A DNA stretch of 64,000 nucleotides from Anastrepha obliqua (taxonomy: Eukaryota > Arthropoda > Insecta > Diptera > Tephritidae), in contig NC_072895.1 of assembly GCF_027943255.1 (NCBI RefSeq), positions 24,340,001 through 24,404,000 of the forward strand. The letters are read 5' to 3'. Made by a program: the position numbers and the translations under genes. A model generated the notes under the pieces. It did no database searches and was not told the origin of the DNA. It was given only the letters and a program-made list of their open reading frames with translations. Shown one piece after another: positions 44,201-54,490 of this stretch (its first letter is position 1; the number at the start of each line of letters is the position of its first letter).

Positions 44201-47200
44201 TATAAAACTTTAAACTTTTTAATAAAAATTTAAAAAATTAGGTAACATTTTTTTTTTAAGAAAATAAGATGAAATTTTTTTTTATTAAAAAATTATGATG
44301 AAAAAAAAGTTTTTTTTATTAAAAAAATAAGGTGAAAAAATCAGGTAACATTTTTTTTATAAAACTTCAAACTTTTTAATAAAAATGAAAAAATGTGGTA
44401 AATTTTTTTTTTATAAAAATTAGGTAAACCTTTTTTTATAAAACTTTAGGGCAAAGTTTATAAGATTTTAAACATTTTATTAAGAACAAAAGAAATTTGG
44501 TAAAATTTTTTTTTAATAAAATTCAGTGCAATTAAAACGAAATAGGCAACAAATTTTCTTTTTTAAAAATTTAGTGCAATGTACTTTGTACAAGATTTTT
44601 AAAACTCTAAACATTTTTTTTTTAAGAAATTAGGTAAATCAAAATTTTTTTATAAAAAAAATAGATAAAAAAAAATTGTATAAAAAAAATTATTTAAAAA
44701 AAAATTTTTTTATAAAAATTTAGTGCAAGATTTATAAGACTTTAAACATTTTAATAAGAATTAAAAAACATTAGGTGAAACAGTTTTTTTATAAAATTCA
44801 GTGCAATTAAAAAAAAATATAAATTTTCTTTTATAAAAATTTAGTGCAATGTACTTTGTACAAGATTTATAAAACTAAATTTTTTTTTTAAAGAAATTAG
44901 GTAAAACAAAATTTTTTATAAAAAAAATTAGGTAAACAGAATTCTTATATAAAAATTTAGGCAGGATTTATTAACTTTAAAATTTTTAATAAGATAAAAA
45001 AAAAGTTAAAAAAATGTGTTAAAAATTAAACAAAAAATGTTAAAATTTTTAATTAGATTAAAAAAGAAATATTTAAAAAAATTTGTTTATAAAAATTTTA
45101 AAATTAAAAAAAAAATTAGGTATGAAAATATTGTCCATTAAATTTTAGTATAAAAATTTTCGTTGATTTTTGATAACTTTATTTTCTGACGATGTTGCAC
45201 ATTTTTACCACGAATGCACTAAATTTATATTTTTATGTGGACAAAATGCGCAACACCGACAGGGGAAAAAATTCTTAAATCAACGAGAATTTTTAGCCAT
45301 TTCAAACTTACATTTTTCATACTAAAATCTAATGGCCTATAAACTTGTGTAGCAAAAATCCTGATTAAAAAGTTTGAAATTTTGGTGAAAATATGAGAAA
45401 TTTTATAACTCTTGTACACAAATTTAGTACATTGTTTTATATGATAACTAGCACACCCGGCCTTCTTCGCTGGGCACACTAAAATAGAATAGATATGGTT
45501 TAGAACAGAAAAGATATGGTTTTCATATTATTTATTTCTTTATTCTTTATTCAAGCGCTTTGGCATAAACAATATTTTTTGTTTTTCTATTTGTTTTTGA
45601 GTAAATATATAATGCTGTTGGCTTCCCAACACGTGAACAGCCAACGTATAGTTGACCATGGGTGAATACTGATTCTTCTAAATTCATCCCGCATATTTCT
45701 AAAGTTTGCCCTTGTGATTTATTGATAGTTATTGCAAATGCTAAACGAATGGGCAGTTGCAAACGCTTGAATTCAAATGGCAATTCAGGTGGAATTATTG
45801 GAATTCTCGGTATTAGAACGCCTTCATTCTTGAATTTGCCAATTAAAATAGTTGCTTCGATAACATTATTCACCAACAGATTCAATTTGATATCCATATT
45901 GTACAAACACATTCTAGGGTCCACGTGTTGGTCTCTATCTCGAGACCCTAGTCACGGAGCGGCATGAAAAATACTCTGTACTAAAGCATTCACAAACAGC
46001 TTCAATTTGATATCCATATTGTAAAAAACACATTCTTGGGTCCACGTGTTGGTCTCTATCTCGAGACCCTAGTCACGGAACGGCATGAAAAATACTCTGA
46101 ACTAAAGCATTCACCAACAGCTTCAATTTGATATCCATATTGTACAAACACATTCTTGGGTCCACGTGTTGGTCTCTATCTCGAGACCCTAGTCACGGAG
46201 CGGCATGAAAAATACTCTGTACCAAATCATTCACCAACAGCTTCCATTTGATACCCATATTGTACATACACTTCCGAAAGTTACACGGGTCCACGTTTTG
46301 ACCTATATCTCGAGAACCTATCTACCAATAGGTATCCAAACTATACAGAAACCATCTTCAATACCTACTTAACAATGTGTGCAAGTTTGGTTTAATTCGG
46401 TTCGAAGGCACGGCGGGTCCACGTTTTGGCATATAGTTCGACACCCTAGTCATCAATAGGTATCAAAATTACCCCGTATTAAAGCACTTATCAACAGCTT
46501 TCATTTGATACCCATATTGTACATACACAACCAAAGGTTACCCGGGTCCACGTTTTGACCTATATCTCGAGACCCCAGTCACGGAGCGGCATGAAAAATA
46601 CTCTGTACTAAAGCATTCACCAACAGCTTCAATTTGATATCTATATTGTACAAACACATTCTAGGGTCCACGTTTTGGTCTCTATCTCGAGACCCTAGTC
46701 ACGGAGCGGCATGAAAAATACTCTGAATTAAAGCATTCACCAACAGCTTCCATTTGATACCCATATTGTACATACACATCCGAAGGTTACCTGGGTCCAC
46801 GTTTTGACCTATATCTCGAGCCCAATCCATCAATAGGTATCCTATGTTACTTCTATCACCTCCAAAAACATGTGTACAAAGTTTCGCAATAATCGGTTAA
46901 GTAGTTTTGGCGTGAAAGCGTAACAAACAAACTTACATTCACATTTATAATATTAGTAGGGAAGTAGGGATTGTTGTGACTGAGCAGCATATACTTTTAA
47001 AAATTGAAAAAAAAAACAAAAATGAAAAAATTAACATTAGAAAAATGAGTGAAAAGTAGTAAAAACTGGGCAAAATATGGTGATTCCATTATTTTTGCCA
47101 TAAGTGTATATTCTAAACTCGATAATTTTTTATAGTAATATAATAATTATTTTTTAATAAAAAAAAACAAAATGAAAATAAATAATTAGTCAAAACTTCG

Positions 47201-50200
47201 CCGCACATCGCGCTGCTATTATTCTGACCGCTACTGTACATGCACATATGTTTCTTTTTTTCATATTCGCACATTAAAACAACAAGTAAACAGAAAATGC
47301 GTGTACGCGTGTGTTACTTACATTGGTCGATGGTCGCTTGAGTAGATTATAGCCTTCGACAAAGTCAATGTAGTCTTTGTAGAATACCATTGGGCCGGCC
47401 AATAGGCCTTGGAAGTTCAAAACGTACGAGAAATACTCGAGCGCCGATGGAAGCTTATAAATGGCATGGTATTGTTGTGCTTTTGTAAGATCCTACAATG
47501 GCAAATAGAAAAGTGAAGAGGATTAAAAAATAGCCAAGAAATAAGATAAACTATAAAACAAAAAATGAAGCAAACTATTGTAAATAAAAAATAATTATTT
47601 ATGAGAAATGAGAATGCGAATTCTCATGCTAACCTTCGCGTACGCTTCACACCTATGCACACCTACTTAGAACAAAACTCACTCACTATTTCTATACGTG
47701 TTTCCTCACATCCTGTCATTAGTGTGTAGTTGGGGCACTCACCTTATGCTGGCGCACAAAGCCATCGTGTATGCTAAATGCTAAACTTGTTACTTTTTGT
47801 GTGATTATCATTAGTGGGCCGGTGATGTCCAGCGAGTAGGAGCCGTAGTCGTAGATTTGCCTAATCAGGTGGATGCACAGTAGGTAAGTCATGGCGACAA
47901 GCATAACATTTCTGCGAGAAAAAAATAAAATAAATAAAATGCATTGTTTAAAAATATGTAAAATTCAGCGCACAAAAACTACAATAATATGTAATTAAAA
48001 ATGCATGCACGTAATTAAAGCATATACAGGGTGGTCTAGATATAAGTTAAGCTCTTAAACGTGCATATGCACATTCACGCACGCGTGAAAACTTGGCCCT
48101 TGCGCTATGATCAAAAATTCTAACTTAAAGGAATACAGTAAAATTTTCAACTTTTCAGCTTTCAGAAAACGACTAAGAGGTGTTATTTTGATATTAAAAA
48201 ACAAAATGCTATTTTTTAATATAAATGATCGCATGCTTATTTCATTATAAAGAGGAAGGTACACCGTTAATAGTGGAAAATAACATCAGGCAAATGACCA
48301 CCACGACCACGCTTACATGACAATATCCTTCTCATGAAATTTTCCATAACCGAATTGCAAAGTGGCTACACTATGTCTTCGATAGCCTCACGAATTCCAT
48401 CTTTGAGGTCTTGAATTGACCCTGGGCCTTTGGCGTAGACCTCTTTCCCGTGGCCCCAAAGAAAAAAGTCACAAGGTGTTAAATCACAAGATCTCGATGG
48501 CCAATTCTGATCACCTCTTCGAGAAATAACACGGTCCGGAAACTTTTCCCGTAAAAGATCAATAGTTTCGTTGCTTGTGTGGCTCGTAGCGCCGTTTTGT
48601 TAAAAATAAACGTTGTCCAGATCAGTACCATCCGATTACGGCCATAAAAAATCGTTAATCGTCTCTTGATAGCGATAGATAACACCCGTTATTGGAAAAC
48701 CCTTTATTTAGATTTTACTACTATTTGCCAGAGTTGGCAAATATTGTAAAAAATAGCTGACAATCGCAGGGGTACGAATTAGATTGGATTACTTCGAGGT
48801 TTGCACTTATCATCACAGTACCTCCTCCAGACTCCGTTCCATTATTAAACTCAGGATAGGGCTGGGTTGGACTGTGCCTTGTGACTTTCTTCTGGCTGCA
48901 GTTGGCCGAGATGTGTCAACCTTCTCCACGCTATAGAGCTGCCATATCCCGGTCATGTGCAGATGCAATGACCGGTGAGAATTCCCGTGAGCATTCTCAG
49001 TTTATCCTTGGGGAGGTTTATGGATATTTTAAACATCTTTTGGTTGTACCCTCTCCAGTAAGAATTTCGTCTGGTGTAGCCCCATAGTTTAGAGCCAGCA
49101 AACCTCTCTTAGCTTTAGCTCTTCGCTCCTAAGCTGCTCCTTGGTGGTGTGTTGTCCCATTGCAAGGAAGTGCTCGGTTTGTATTAATGACGAGGCCTCA
49201 GTTTCTCTTACCAATGCGTCTGCTACTTCATTACCAGTTATACCCCTGTGTGCCGGGAGCCAAATCAGCCGGATGCCATTGTGCGTTCCTAACAGATTCA
49301 GTTTCTTGATACACTCAAATACCAGTTAGGACTTAATCTGCCCGTGGCATTTGGTGCCAGCTAACCTTCCATACTCTTAGCTCTTCTCTCCAAAAGCTTC
49401 TCCTTGATGGTGTGTTGTCCCATTACAAGGAAAACATCGGCTGCTAATAATGGCGAGGCCGCTGCCTATCTTGCCAATGCGTCCGCTATTTCGTTCCCCT
49501 ATGGCCTGAAACCCAAATTAACCGGATGCGATTGTGCGTTCCTAGTAGATTCAGTTCCTCGATACACTCAAGGACAAGTGAGGACTTAATCTCACAGGAT
49601 GATACGAGCCTTGAGTGCCGCCTAACTGCCGTTCAGAATGGCAATTCGCTCATTCCGAAAATTTCTATCTAGGTTTATCTCTGCACATAGACCTATGGTA
49701 TACATCTCTGCTTCGAAAATGCTTGGAAAGCTACCGATTGGCATAGGAGGCGTGGTTCTGGAGCCATATATTCCAGCGCCTATGCCTTCTGGGGTCTTCG
49801 AGCCATCTGTGCACCAGTGCAGGGTACACTCCTGGAGTTTCTTTTCAAATGCAGGTCTATTCAAGTTTAACTTAACGTCCAGTTCAATTCTGAACTTTTT
49901 TCGAATTTAATAACTTTAGTCATATCATCTCTGGGAAGGTGGGTAAGTGGGAGCTGCAACCTCAGCAATTCCATGATTTTAGATGACATCACTTTTCCTC
50001 TCCCGAAGCCTCTCCTTGTAATATTGAACAGGGTACGCTTGGCGGATTGCTATATGAAGTAGTGTCAGATCGAGCATCATCTACATCGCAGGTATAGGGC
50101 AGGTCCACATCGCTCCCGTGACGCACACGGATGCTAAGCGTTGACCGCACTGGCTCTCGATTCCCAAGCGACAGTTCCATATGTTATCATTGGTCTTATT

Positions 50201-51533
50201 ATTATGACGTACATCCATCTCAGGATGTTTGGGCTACATCCCCAGAACTTTCCATTCAAATTCCATTTGAGTGAACGGTGATTGACAGGGTGACAACCGT
50301 TTGATGCGATCTATGGGCTGCTGGTGTCAGCGGCTCATATTTCTTAAAAAACGAAGCTGACGCCAATCCAATAGTTAATACCGAACGCCATCGCGCCAAG
50401 ATAAACGACCTTTAGGTGCCGGAAATTGAAGTCCGCGATCTCCACAACATTTGATTCCAACGAGAGGGCGCTACTTTTCATACAGTCCGTGAAACAATGG
50501 TTTTACCGCGCATCTCACGTCTCCGATTGGCAACCAAGATCGTGTGATATCACGCCGTTGGTTTTTTATTTGTGAGCTATGTAAAGTCTAAATGCTTTGT
50601 GGATAAATCAGCTTAGATTGAGAAATTGGAAGCTAGCATTACTAAAGTTATTCACGAGATACCGACCGAAGTCCTGCAGCGAGTCATTCAAAATTGGTGT
50701 TTATGGATGCCCGAATTACGGCGCAATTGAGGCCAACATTTGAAAGGGATTATCTTAAAAAAAAATGTCGTGAATGGTTTTACACAAAAATAATAAAGAT
50801 TGCTCAATCAAATTGAATTTTCATTGTTTTATTTCAATTTAAAATCCGACACTGCTAAATTCATCACCTTTACTAAGAAAACTAACCCAAATAACTAATA
50901 ATAATTAGTTAAATGTTGTTTATTATTTGATTTATTGAGTCTTGTGTTGTGTTGTATAGTGAAATATGAAATTTCTGCATTAATTTTTTCCCCTTAAAAT
51001 TAATAATAAAGTTTAAATGTATGGAGAGACTATGAAATGAACAAATTGTGGTAAAACAAATACTGAATAAAATTTAATTCCTTTTTCAATAAATATAAAT
51101 TTTTGTTTTATTTTGAGGTTACTCCTATTATTTTGAACACAACTGTATGTAGGTACTGAAAAAAGATGATTTTTGTTGAATTAGTTTAAAAATCTTTTTA
51201 TTCAAAAATATTCTTATTTCTGTGCCACCTTTTATGTGCCACACTTTACTCTTAATATTTGTGCACTCTTACTAAAATAAACACTCAAGCATAAGCTTAA
51301 TGTACGTACCTTTGTACCACCCGCGGGCTCTGCGTACGTATGACAATATAACAAACGGCTGGAAGTCCGGCAATATGTACGGCTTGAGGGCCAAAGCAGA
51401 AATAGCCAAATGCCAAGCCAACCGTCAGTGCGAATATGTGGCGCACATGGGCAGATACCCTGGAAGGATGCAGGATGGAGCGGAACAATGAGGCTAGGAA
51501 GAGTGCGCCAATTTGACATATTAAAAAGTTAAT
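34483..51533 (-). CDS. oys: MBOAT lysophospholipid acyltransferase, oysgedart orthologue
   Basis: Minus-strand exons, all GT/AG and in phase: 51533-51310, 47911-47743, 47492-47322, 39836-39489, 39384-39184, 39097-38966, 35250-34483; 670 residues encoded. The first coding exon (some 25-30 residues by family comparison) was not found. Layout matches MBOAT1/2: [18 protein letters not shown], then [59 protein letters not shown], the catalytic Asn region [18 protein letters not shown] and catalytic His in [18 protein letters not shown]. Many hydrophobic helices; ER membrane enzyme acylating lysophospholipids (oys in Drosophila works with nessy in phospholipid remodelling and germ cell development). 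Introns of 7.5, 3.7 and 3.4 kb hold transposons. The last exon adds a long low-complexity tail. Confidence 0.93.
35408..36733 (-). mobile_element. mariner DD34D, full length, in last oys intron
   Basis: 1326 bp, ends CAAGGTGAAGTCCAAAATAA on the left and its reverse complement on the right, inside TATATA (TA duplication at 35406-35407 and 36734-36735). Minus-strand coding fragments: [33 protein letters not shown] (second Asp), then [13 protein letters not shown] (third Asp region, 35690-35720). Frames elsewhere are shifted. Sister of the copy at 1-598. Confidence 0.88.
36740..37670 (+). mobile_element. mariner DD34D, second family, in the same intron
   Basis: Plus-strand remnants: [20 protein letters not shown] (helix-turn-helix), [23 protein letters not shown] in place of the GDET region, [29 protein letters not shown] (second Asp, about 37375) and NSPVWAH where SPDLAP should be. 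Starts 10 bp after the preceding mariner. Dead; terminal repeats not clear. Confidence 0.75.
37860..38824 (+). mobile_element. mariner, third family, in the same intron
   Basis: Ends TTGGGTTGGGGAATAAGTTC and, in reverse complement, TTAGGTTGGGGAATAAGTGC, flanked by TA (37858-37859, 38825-38826). 965 bp, so internally shortened. Coding remnants: [43 protein letters not shown] (second Asp changed to Asn) and [13 protein letters not shown] (third Asp). Lies just before the exon 39097-38966. Confidence 0.85.
39970..40869 (-). mobile_element. DD41D element in oys intron
   Basis: Ends TAGGGTGGGCCATGTATAAT and, in reverse complement, CAGGGTGGGCCATATAGCGT, flanked by TA (39968-39969 and 40870-40871); 900 bp. 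Minus frame 40641-40264 has [34 protein letters not shown] (second Asp kept), [16 protein letters not shown] (third Asp). First Asp and the DNA-binding domain are deleted. Confidence 0.88.
41340..41765 (-). mobile_element. non-LTR retrotransposon C-terminal fragment
   Basis: Minus strand: [31 protein letters not shown], then [20 protein letters not shown] and [15 protein letters not shown], a decayed post-RNase H segment with a Cys-x2-Cys and His. Two frames. Inserted in the oys intron in the sense direction of the gene. Confidence 0.65.
42210..43268 (+). mobile_element. non-LTR retrotransposon 3' part with CCTAA tail
   Basis: Plus-strand scraps: [15 protein letters not shown], then [20 protein letters not shown] (RNase H end), [20 protein letters not shown] and [13 protein letters not shown] (after the finger). 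The order suggests an internal rearrangement. The 3' end reads CAGCCTAACCAACCTAACC at 43248-43268, a telomere-like tail. Confidence 0.7.
44110..45180. repeat. AT-rich degenerate tandem array
   Basis: Recurring blocks of the form TTAGTGCAATGTACTTTGTA, AAGATTTATAAAACTTTAAA, and AAATTAGGTAAA alternate with A and T runs, at irregular spacing of roughly 60-250 bases. It looks like an expanded and decayed internal repeat of the host element. Confidence 0.6.
45547..45924 (-). pseudogene. Helitron Rep-helicase, C-terminal fragment
   Basis: 125 codons open. Contains [20 protein letters not shown], a PIF1-type helicase motif near the C-terminus, and [14 protein letters not shown], the final helicase motif, ending ...[11 protein letters not shown]. 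The Rep nuclease domain and helicase motifs I-III are missing; the first codons of the frame come from the minisatellite. No function expected. Confidence 0.85.
45908..46850. repeat. 120-bp tandem repeat in Helitron
   Basis: The unit contains GGGTCCACG, TATCTCGAGACCCTAG, TCACGGAGCGGCATGAAAAA, ACTCTGTACTAAAGCATTCA and GATATCCATATTGTA. Starts of the unit are about 120 bases apart (45908, 46029, 46149 and on), seven to eight copies, the later ones mixed between two variants (with CATTCTAGGG or with CCGAAGGTTACC). The same unit is found at 63118-63620. Confidence 0.88.
48026..48173. mobile_element. left end of an unidentified TIR element
   Basis: Starts TACAGGGTGGTCTAGATATA with AAGTTAAGCTCTT, a mariner-like terminus style (compare the CAGGGTGGGCC ends of the DD41D elements). 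The other end was not found; it is cut where the next element begins. Confidence 0.4.
48174..48706 (-). mobile_element. DD41D element, deleted, sister of 9041-10899
   Basis: Matches 9041-10899 without its nested mariner: TAAGAGGTGTTATTTTGATA at the left (the first ~14 bases of the terminal repeat are missing), TTTTTTAATATAAATGATCG across the empty site, and the right terminus ending at 48706 (TTATTGGAAAACCCTTTA). Minus-strand coding scraps: [15 protein letters not shown], [20 protein letters not shown] and [14 protein letters not shown]. In the first large oys intron. Confidence 0.85.
48720..50285 (-). mobile_element. non-LTR retrotransposon fragment with duplicated RNase H segment
   Basis: Minus strand 49864-49622 reads [40 protein letters not shown] and [11 protein letters not shown], an RNase H domain start. 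Downstream, the RNase H remainder occurs twice in tandem (about 49340-49120 and 49600-49380; both hold [12 protein letters not shown], [13 protein letters not shown] and QHTTKE-like parts on the minus strand). Upstream (50180-49900) a decayed linker region. No intact frame. Confidence 0.75.
50290..50835 (+). mobile_element. DD41D-like transposase C-terminal fragment
   Basis: Plus-strand frames: [35 protein letters not shown] (second Asp position changed to Glu), [33 protein letters not shown] and [14 protein letters not shown] different subfamily from the other DD41D copies. No terminal repeats identified. Confidence 0.7.
51113..51146. repeat. solo Tc1-like terminal repeat
   Basis: Reverse complement reads CAGTTGTGTTCAAAATAATA then GGAGTAACCTC, the style of Tc1 ends with CAGT at a TA. 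No partner end was found within the window. Confidence 0.45.
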
Positions 51534-52221
51534 CTGCAAAAAAGAAGAGAAATTTCATATCAATTAAATGCTTGTGAATCAAAAACAAAGAAAAAAAGGG
51601 GGGCAAAAATGCAGTTCTAACATTGGCCTTGAGGGTTCAAAAGTTGTTTAAAAAATATCTAAATTGCTCCTATAAATACGAGTATGTATGTAAATATGAC
51701 TACTCTATTACATCAAAACAGTGGCTAATTGCGGTAATTAAATGCAGATTAATGAATAATAGTTTAACGAGCACATGCAATTTACTTAACAATAACAAAA
51801 ACATGCACTGTACGACGACGACCAAAATCTAGCTTAATTCTACGCAGTGATTAATGACACATTCACCTCTCATTTCACTACTCACTTATCACACTTTCAT
51901 CGCACCAATTAACTCGGGTGCGAAGTAAGTGTAAAGTGGCATAAAATTTAACCCGATTCTGTAAGGGTGAGTTTATAGAGAGACTGAATGCTAGTCTAAT
52001 TACAGTAAAAGTCGGTGCTGCTTTCAGGGCGGGTAGAAGTGGCAGTCGGTCTTTAAACCAACTCACTTAGACCGTTGCCGATCCATTGTGATACCAGAGT
52101 AGCAGTTTATCTGATACTCCTTGTTAAAGCATTTTGTTTTAAATGCAAACCCATTGACCTGACTGACACACACGAGGGGGGTGCAATAAGTACCCGTGTT
52201 AGAGATGAAAATACCATTTTT

Positions 52222-52256
<35 letters not shown>

Positions 52257-52302
52257 TTTTCAACATAGTCAGTCCCCTTTTAGAAAGATATATATCATAT
52301 AT
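51534..52302. other. upstream of oys exon; no recognised gene
   Basis: Begins with the pyrimidine tract and TTTTTTGCAG acceptor of the first identified oys exon. A non-LTR tail-like segment (minus strand) is at about 52025-52110 and shares CAACTCACTTAGACC with 57355-57380. An A run of about 28 followed by T8 at 52221-52259 is a simple repeat. The missing first oys exon could be here or further right, but I could not find it. Confidence 0.4.
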
Positions 52303-52598
52303 ATAATTGGAGCGTACACCCCTTTAGGTTGTTTGGCCGAGCTCCTCCTCCTATTTGAGGTGTGCGTCTTAATGTTGTTCATTAAATGGACCTACAGTTT
52401 CAAGCCGACTTCGAAAGACAAATGGTTTTTATAAGGAGCTTTTTCATGGCAGAAATACACTCGGAGGCCTGCCGAGAGGCGACCGCTATTAGAAAAAACT
52501 TTTTCTTCATTTTGGTGTTCCACCGAGATTCGAACCTACGTTCTCTCTGTGAATTCCGAATGGTAGTCACGCACCAACCCATTCGGATACAGCGGCCG
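52303..52598 (-). repeat. tRNA-derived SINE
   Basis: Minus-strand copy, head at 52598: GCCGCTGTATCCGAATGGGT, then GGTGCGTGACTACCATTCGG (A-box side), GGTTCGAATCTCGGTGGAAC (B box GGTTCGAATC), TTTTTCTAATAGCGGTCGCC, and the body ending AGGGGTGTACGCTCC. Inserted in a mariner. Confidence 0.8.
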
Positions 52599-52599
52599 A

Positions 52600-53605
52600 A
52601 AGATAACCCCTCCAAAAAATAGGATTTGCCGAACCCTCCAAAAATAGCCTCTGTCTCGGCAATGACTTCCTCGTTTGAACTAAATTGTTTTCCTCCAAGC
52701 CATTTCTTCATGTCAGGGAACAAGAAAAAGTCCCATGGAGCCAGATCGGGTGAATACGGGGAATGCGGCAGTAATTCATAACGGAATACAAGCAGTTTGG
52801 CGGCGACAACTCCGGATGAATGTGCTGGTGCGTTATAGTGGTGAAACAGCAAGTTCTTTTTCGCCAAATGCGGATGTGTCTCCTTCAATTTTTTGTGCAA
52901 GCGGTCCAGTAACTCACTGTAGTATTGTCCAGTAATCGTTCTACCTTTTTCTAAAACAACCATGTGGTTGACGCTGTTCGTATCCCAAAAAACCGACGCC
53001 ATGTTCCTTCCGGCCGATGAGAACGTCTTCGCCTACTTTAGAGCAGATTCACCGGGGGAAATCCATTGTTTTCATTGTTGCTTAGTTTCTGGTGTGTAAT
53101 GATGAATGCAGGTCTCATCAACGGTGATAACATGACGCCAAAAATTCCTTCGAATCTTAAATTGCTGCAAACACTGCTTCGACGTTAACAGGCGTATGCG
53201 CCTGTCCACCGTGAGCAAGCGCGGCACCCATTGGACCGACAATTTTTTCATCGCCAACTTATCATGTAAATATTTGCCGTTACGGTCGATACACCTATGG
53301 CGTCTGTTACCGATTACCGAGAATCATGTAGTGGACTTTCTGAATGATTTCCTCGGTAACCACGTCTGCCGGGCGTCCTGGCCGCTTCTCATCAAAAACG
53401 GATATGCGCCCACGTTTAAATTCCTTGAGCCGATATCTAACTGTGGTCATAGATGGCGAAGCTTCCCCATAGACAGCATCCAACTTTGCTTTTATCTCCT
53501 CGCATTTTTCCCCATCCAAAAACAAAAAGCGAATTACCGAACTATGCTGCTTTTTTCCCATCTTAGCGAAACACGTCTTACACAAATAGCTGCCAAAGCC
53601 AAACT
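52600..53605 (-). mobile_element. mariner DD34D, degenerate, near full coding length
   Basis: Minus strand from 53585: MGKKQHSSVIRFLFLDGEKC and SMTTVRYRLKEFKRGRISVF (DNA binding), RPADVVTEEIIQKVHYMILG, LSVQWVPRLLTVDRRIRLLT, HVITVDETCIHHYTPETKQQ (first Asp), VFWDTNSVNHMVVLEKGRTI, LLFHHYNAPAHSSG (second Asp changed to Tyr), YSPDLAPWDFFLFPDM (third Asp). At least three frame breaks. The 3' end is overrun by the SINE. Confidence 0.85.
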
Positions 53606-54490
53606 AACCTATCAATCAGCCTGAAATTTGTCTTGCCATCGTTTGATAGATGGCAGCACACGATGCCTCAGGAACGCCCTCTGTCATCAAACACGGGTGC
53701 TTATTGAACCGCCCTCGTATATCCCTTAGGTCATTAGTAGCATTTAAGAACGATGAGCCAAAGCATTTAAACCGGATAATATGCCACGCGGGACAGTAAC
53801 AGAGAAGATGTCTGAAAGACCCATCCTCCTCCTCATTCTTGGAGCTTCTGCAATAGTCGAAATGAGGTACGCTCAATCTTCGACCTAGGAGCACTGTCTT
53901 CTGTGATCGAAGCAACTGACATAGAGACGTTTTTCCTTGACCGATTAAGTAGTACTTCACGTCCCACTTAGGCCAATGCTTTTTGTAGCAGTACATGTCA
54001 GACTATCAATTCATCTCGTGTTGGCTGAAGTGACGAAGCTACTTGCACTGTGCAGTTTGTAGGTTGAGAGCATATCAGGAGGGAGGCGAGTTGTAGTGCC
54101 CTCTCTCGGTAATTTTTCTGCCTTACAATTCCCTGGTATGTCGTTATGCCCTGGCATCCATATTAAATGAATTCGGAAATACTCCGCCATCTCGTTAAGA
54201 GACGCCAGGCATTTGCGAGCAATGATGGAATGAACGACAACCCCATGAAGAGATTTAATCATCGCTTGGCTATCGGGGCGAATAAAGACTTCTCTAAAAG
54301 TAGTCACATTTTTGCCTAACCAGACAGCTACATTATTAATAGCTGGAATTTCAGCCTCAAATACGCTACAGTGATTAGGAAGACGCGCCAAAATGCTTAC
54401 TTTTGCCTTCTTACAGTAGCCACCAAAGCCAACTTTATCGTCAAGAACCGTAGGCAGTTTTCCAAAGAAATGTGCGAACAAGTTTTATTA
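53606..54490 (-). mobile_element. non-LTR RNase H fragment next to a mariner
   Basis: Minus strand 54481-54011: KVSILARLPNHCSVFEAEIP, VFIRPDSQAMIKSLHG (RNase H), IHLIWMPGHNDIPGNCKAEK; then 53996-53616 with GQGKTSLCQLLRSQKTVLLG, a finger remnant (NEEEDGSFRHLLCYCPAWH) and RGRFNKHPCLM. Two frames plus a stop. Another lineage than 11210-12555 by sequence. Confidence 0.8.

Larger units (their letters stand above)
45448..46970 (-). mobile_element. Helitron with internal 120-bp minisatellite
   Basis: Minus strand: the 5' end is TCCCTACTTCCC at 46970 preceded by A, followed by TACTAATATTATAAATG, typical of Drosophila-type Helitrons. The 3' end is a GCCCAGCGAAGAAGGCCGGG hairpin-like sequence, then CTAG at 45451-45448, followed by T; insertion is therefore between A and T with no duplication. 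Contains a tandem array (45908-46850) and a truncated helicase frame. 1523 bp, non-autonomous. Confidence 0.88.
44079..47106. mobile_element. inner Tc1-type element holding a Helitron
   Basis: Ends CACTTATGGCCAAAATAATA and, in reverse complement, CACTTATGGCAAAAATAATG, flanked by TA (44077-44078, 47107-47108). Similarity between the ends extends about 60 bases inward. The left half (44120-45180) is an AT-rich array; the right half is interrupted by the Helitron 45448-46970. No transposase found. Confidence 0.75.
43934..47236. mobile_element. outer Tc1-type element of a three-level nest
   Basis: Ends CATAGAGTGGCGATCAAAAT (left) and, in reverse complement, CAGTAGCGGTCAGAATAATA, both continuing AATAATAGCAGCGC; TA at 43932-43933 and 47237-47238. 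Contains another element at 44079-47106; what is left of the outer one is only about 275 bp, so it is a MITE-sized derivative. No transposase. Confidence 0.75.

Noticed and set aside
45908..46850. Regular repeats that might look like a CRISPR array
   Set aside because: Units are 120 bp and contiguous, without unique spacers, in a eukaryotic Helitron.
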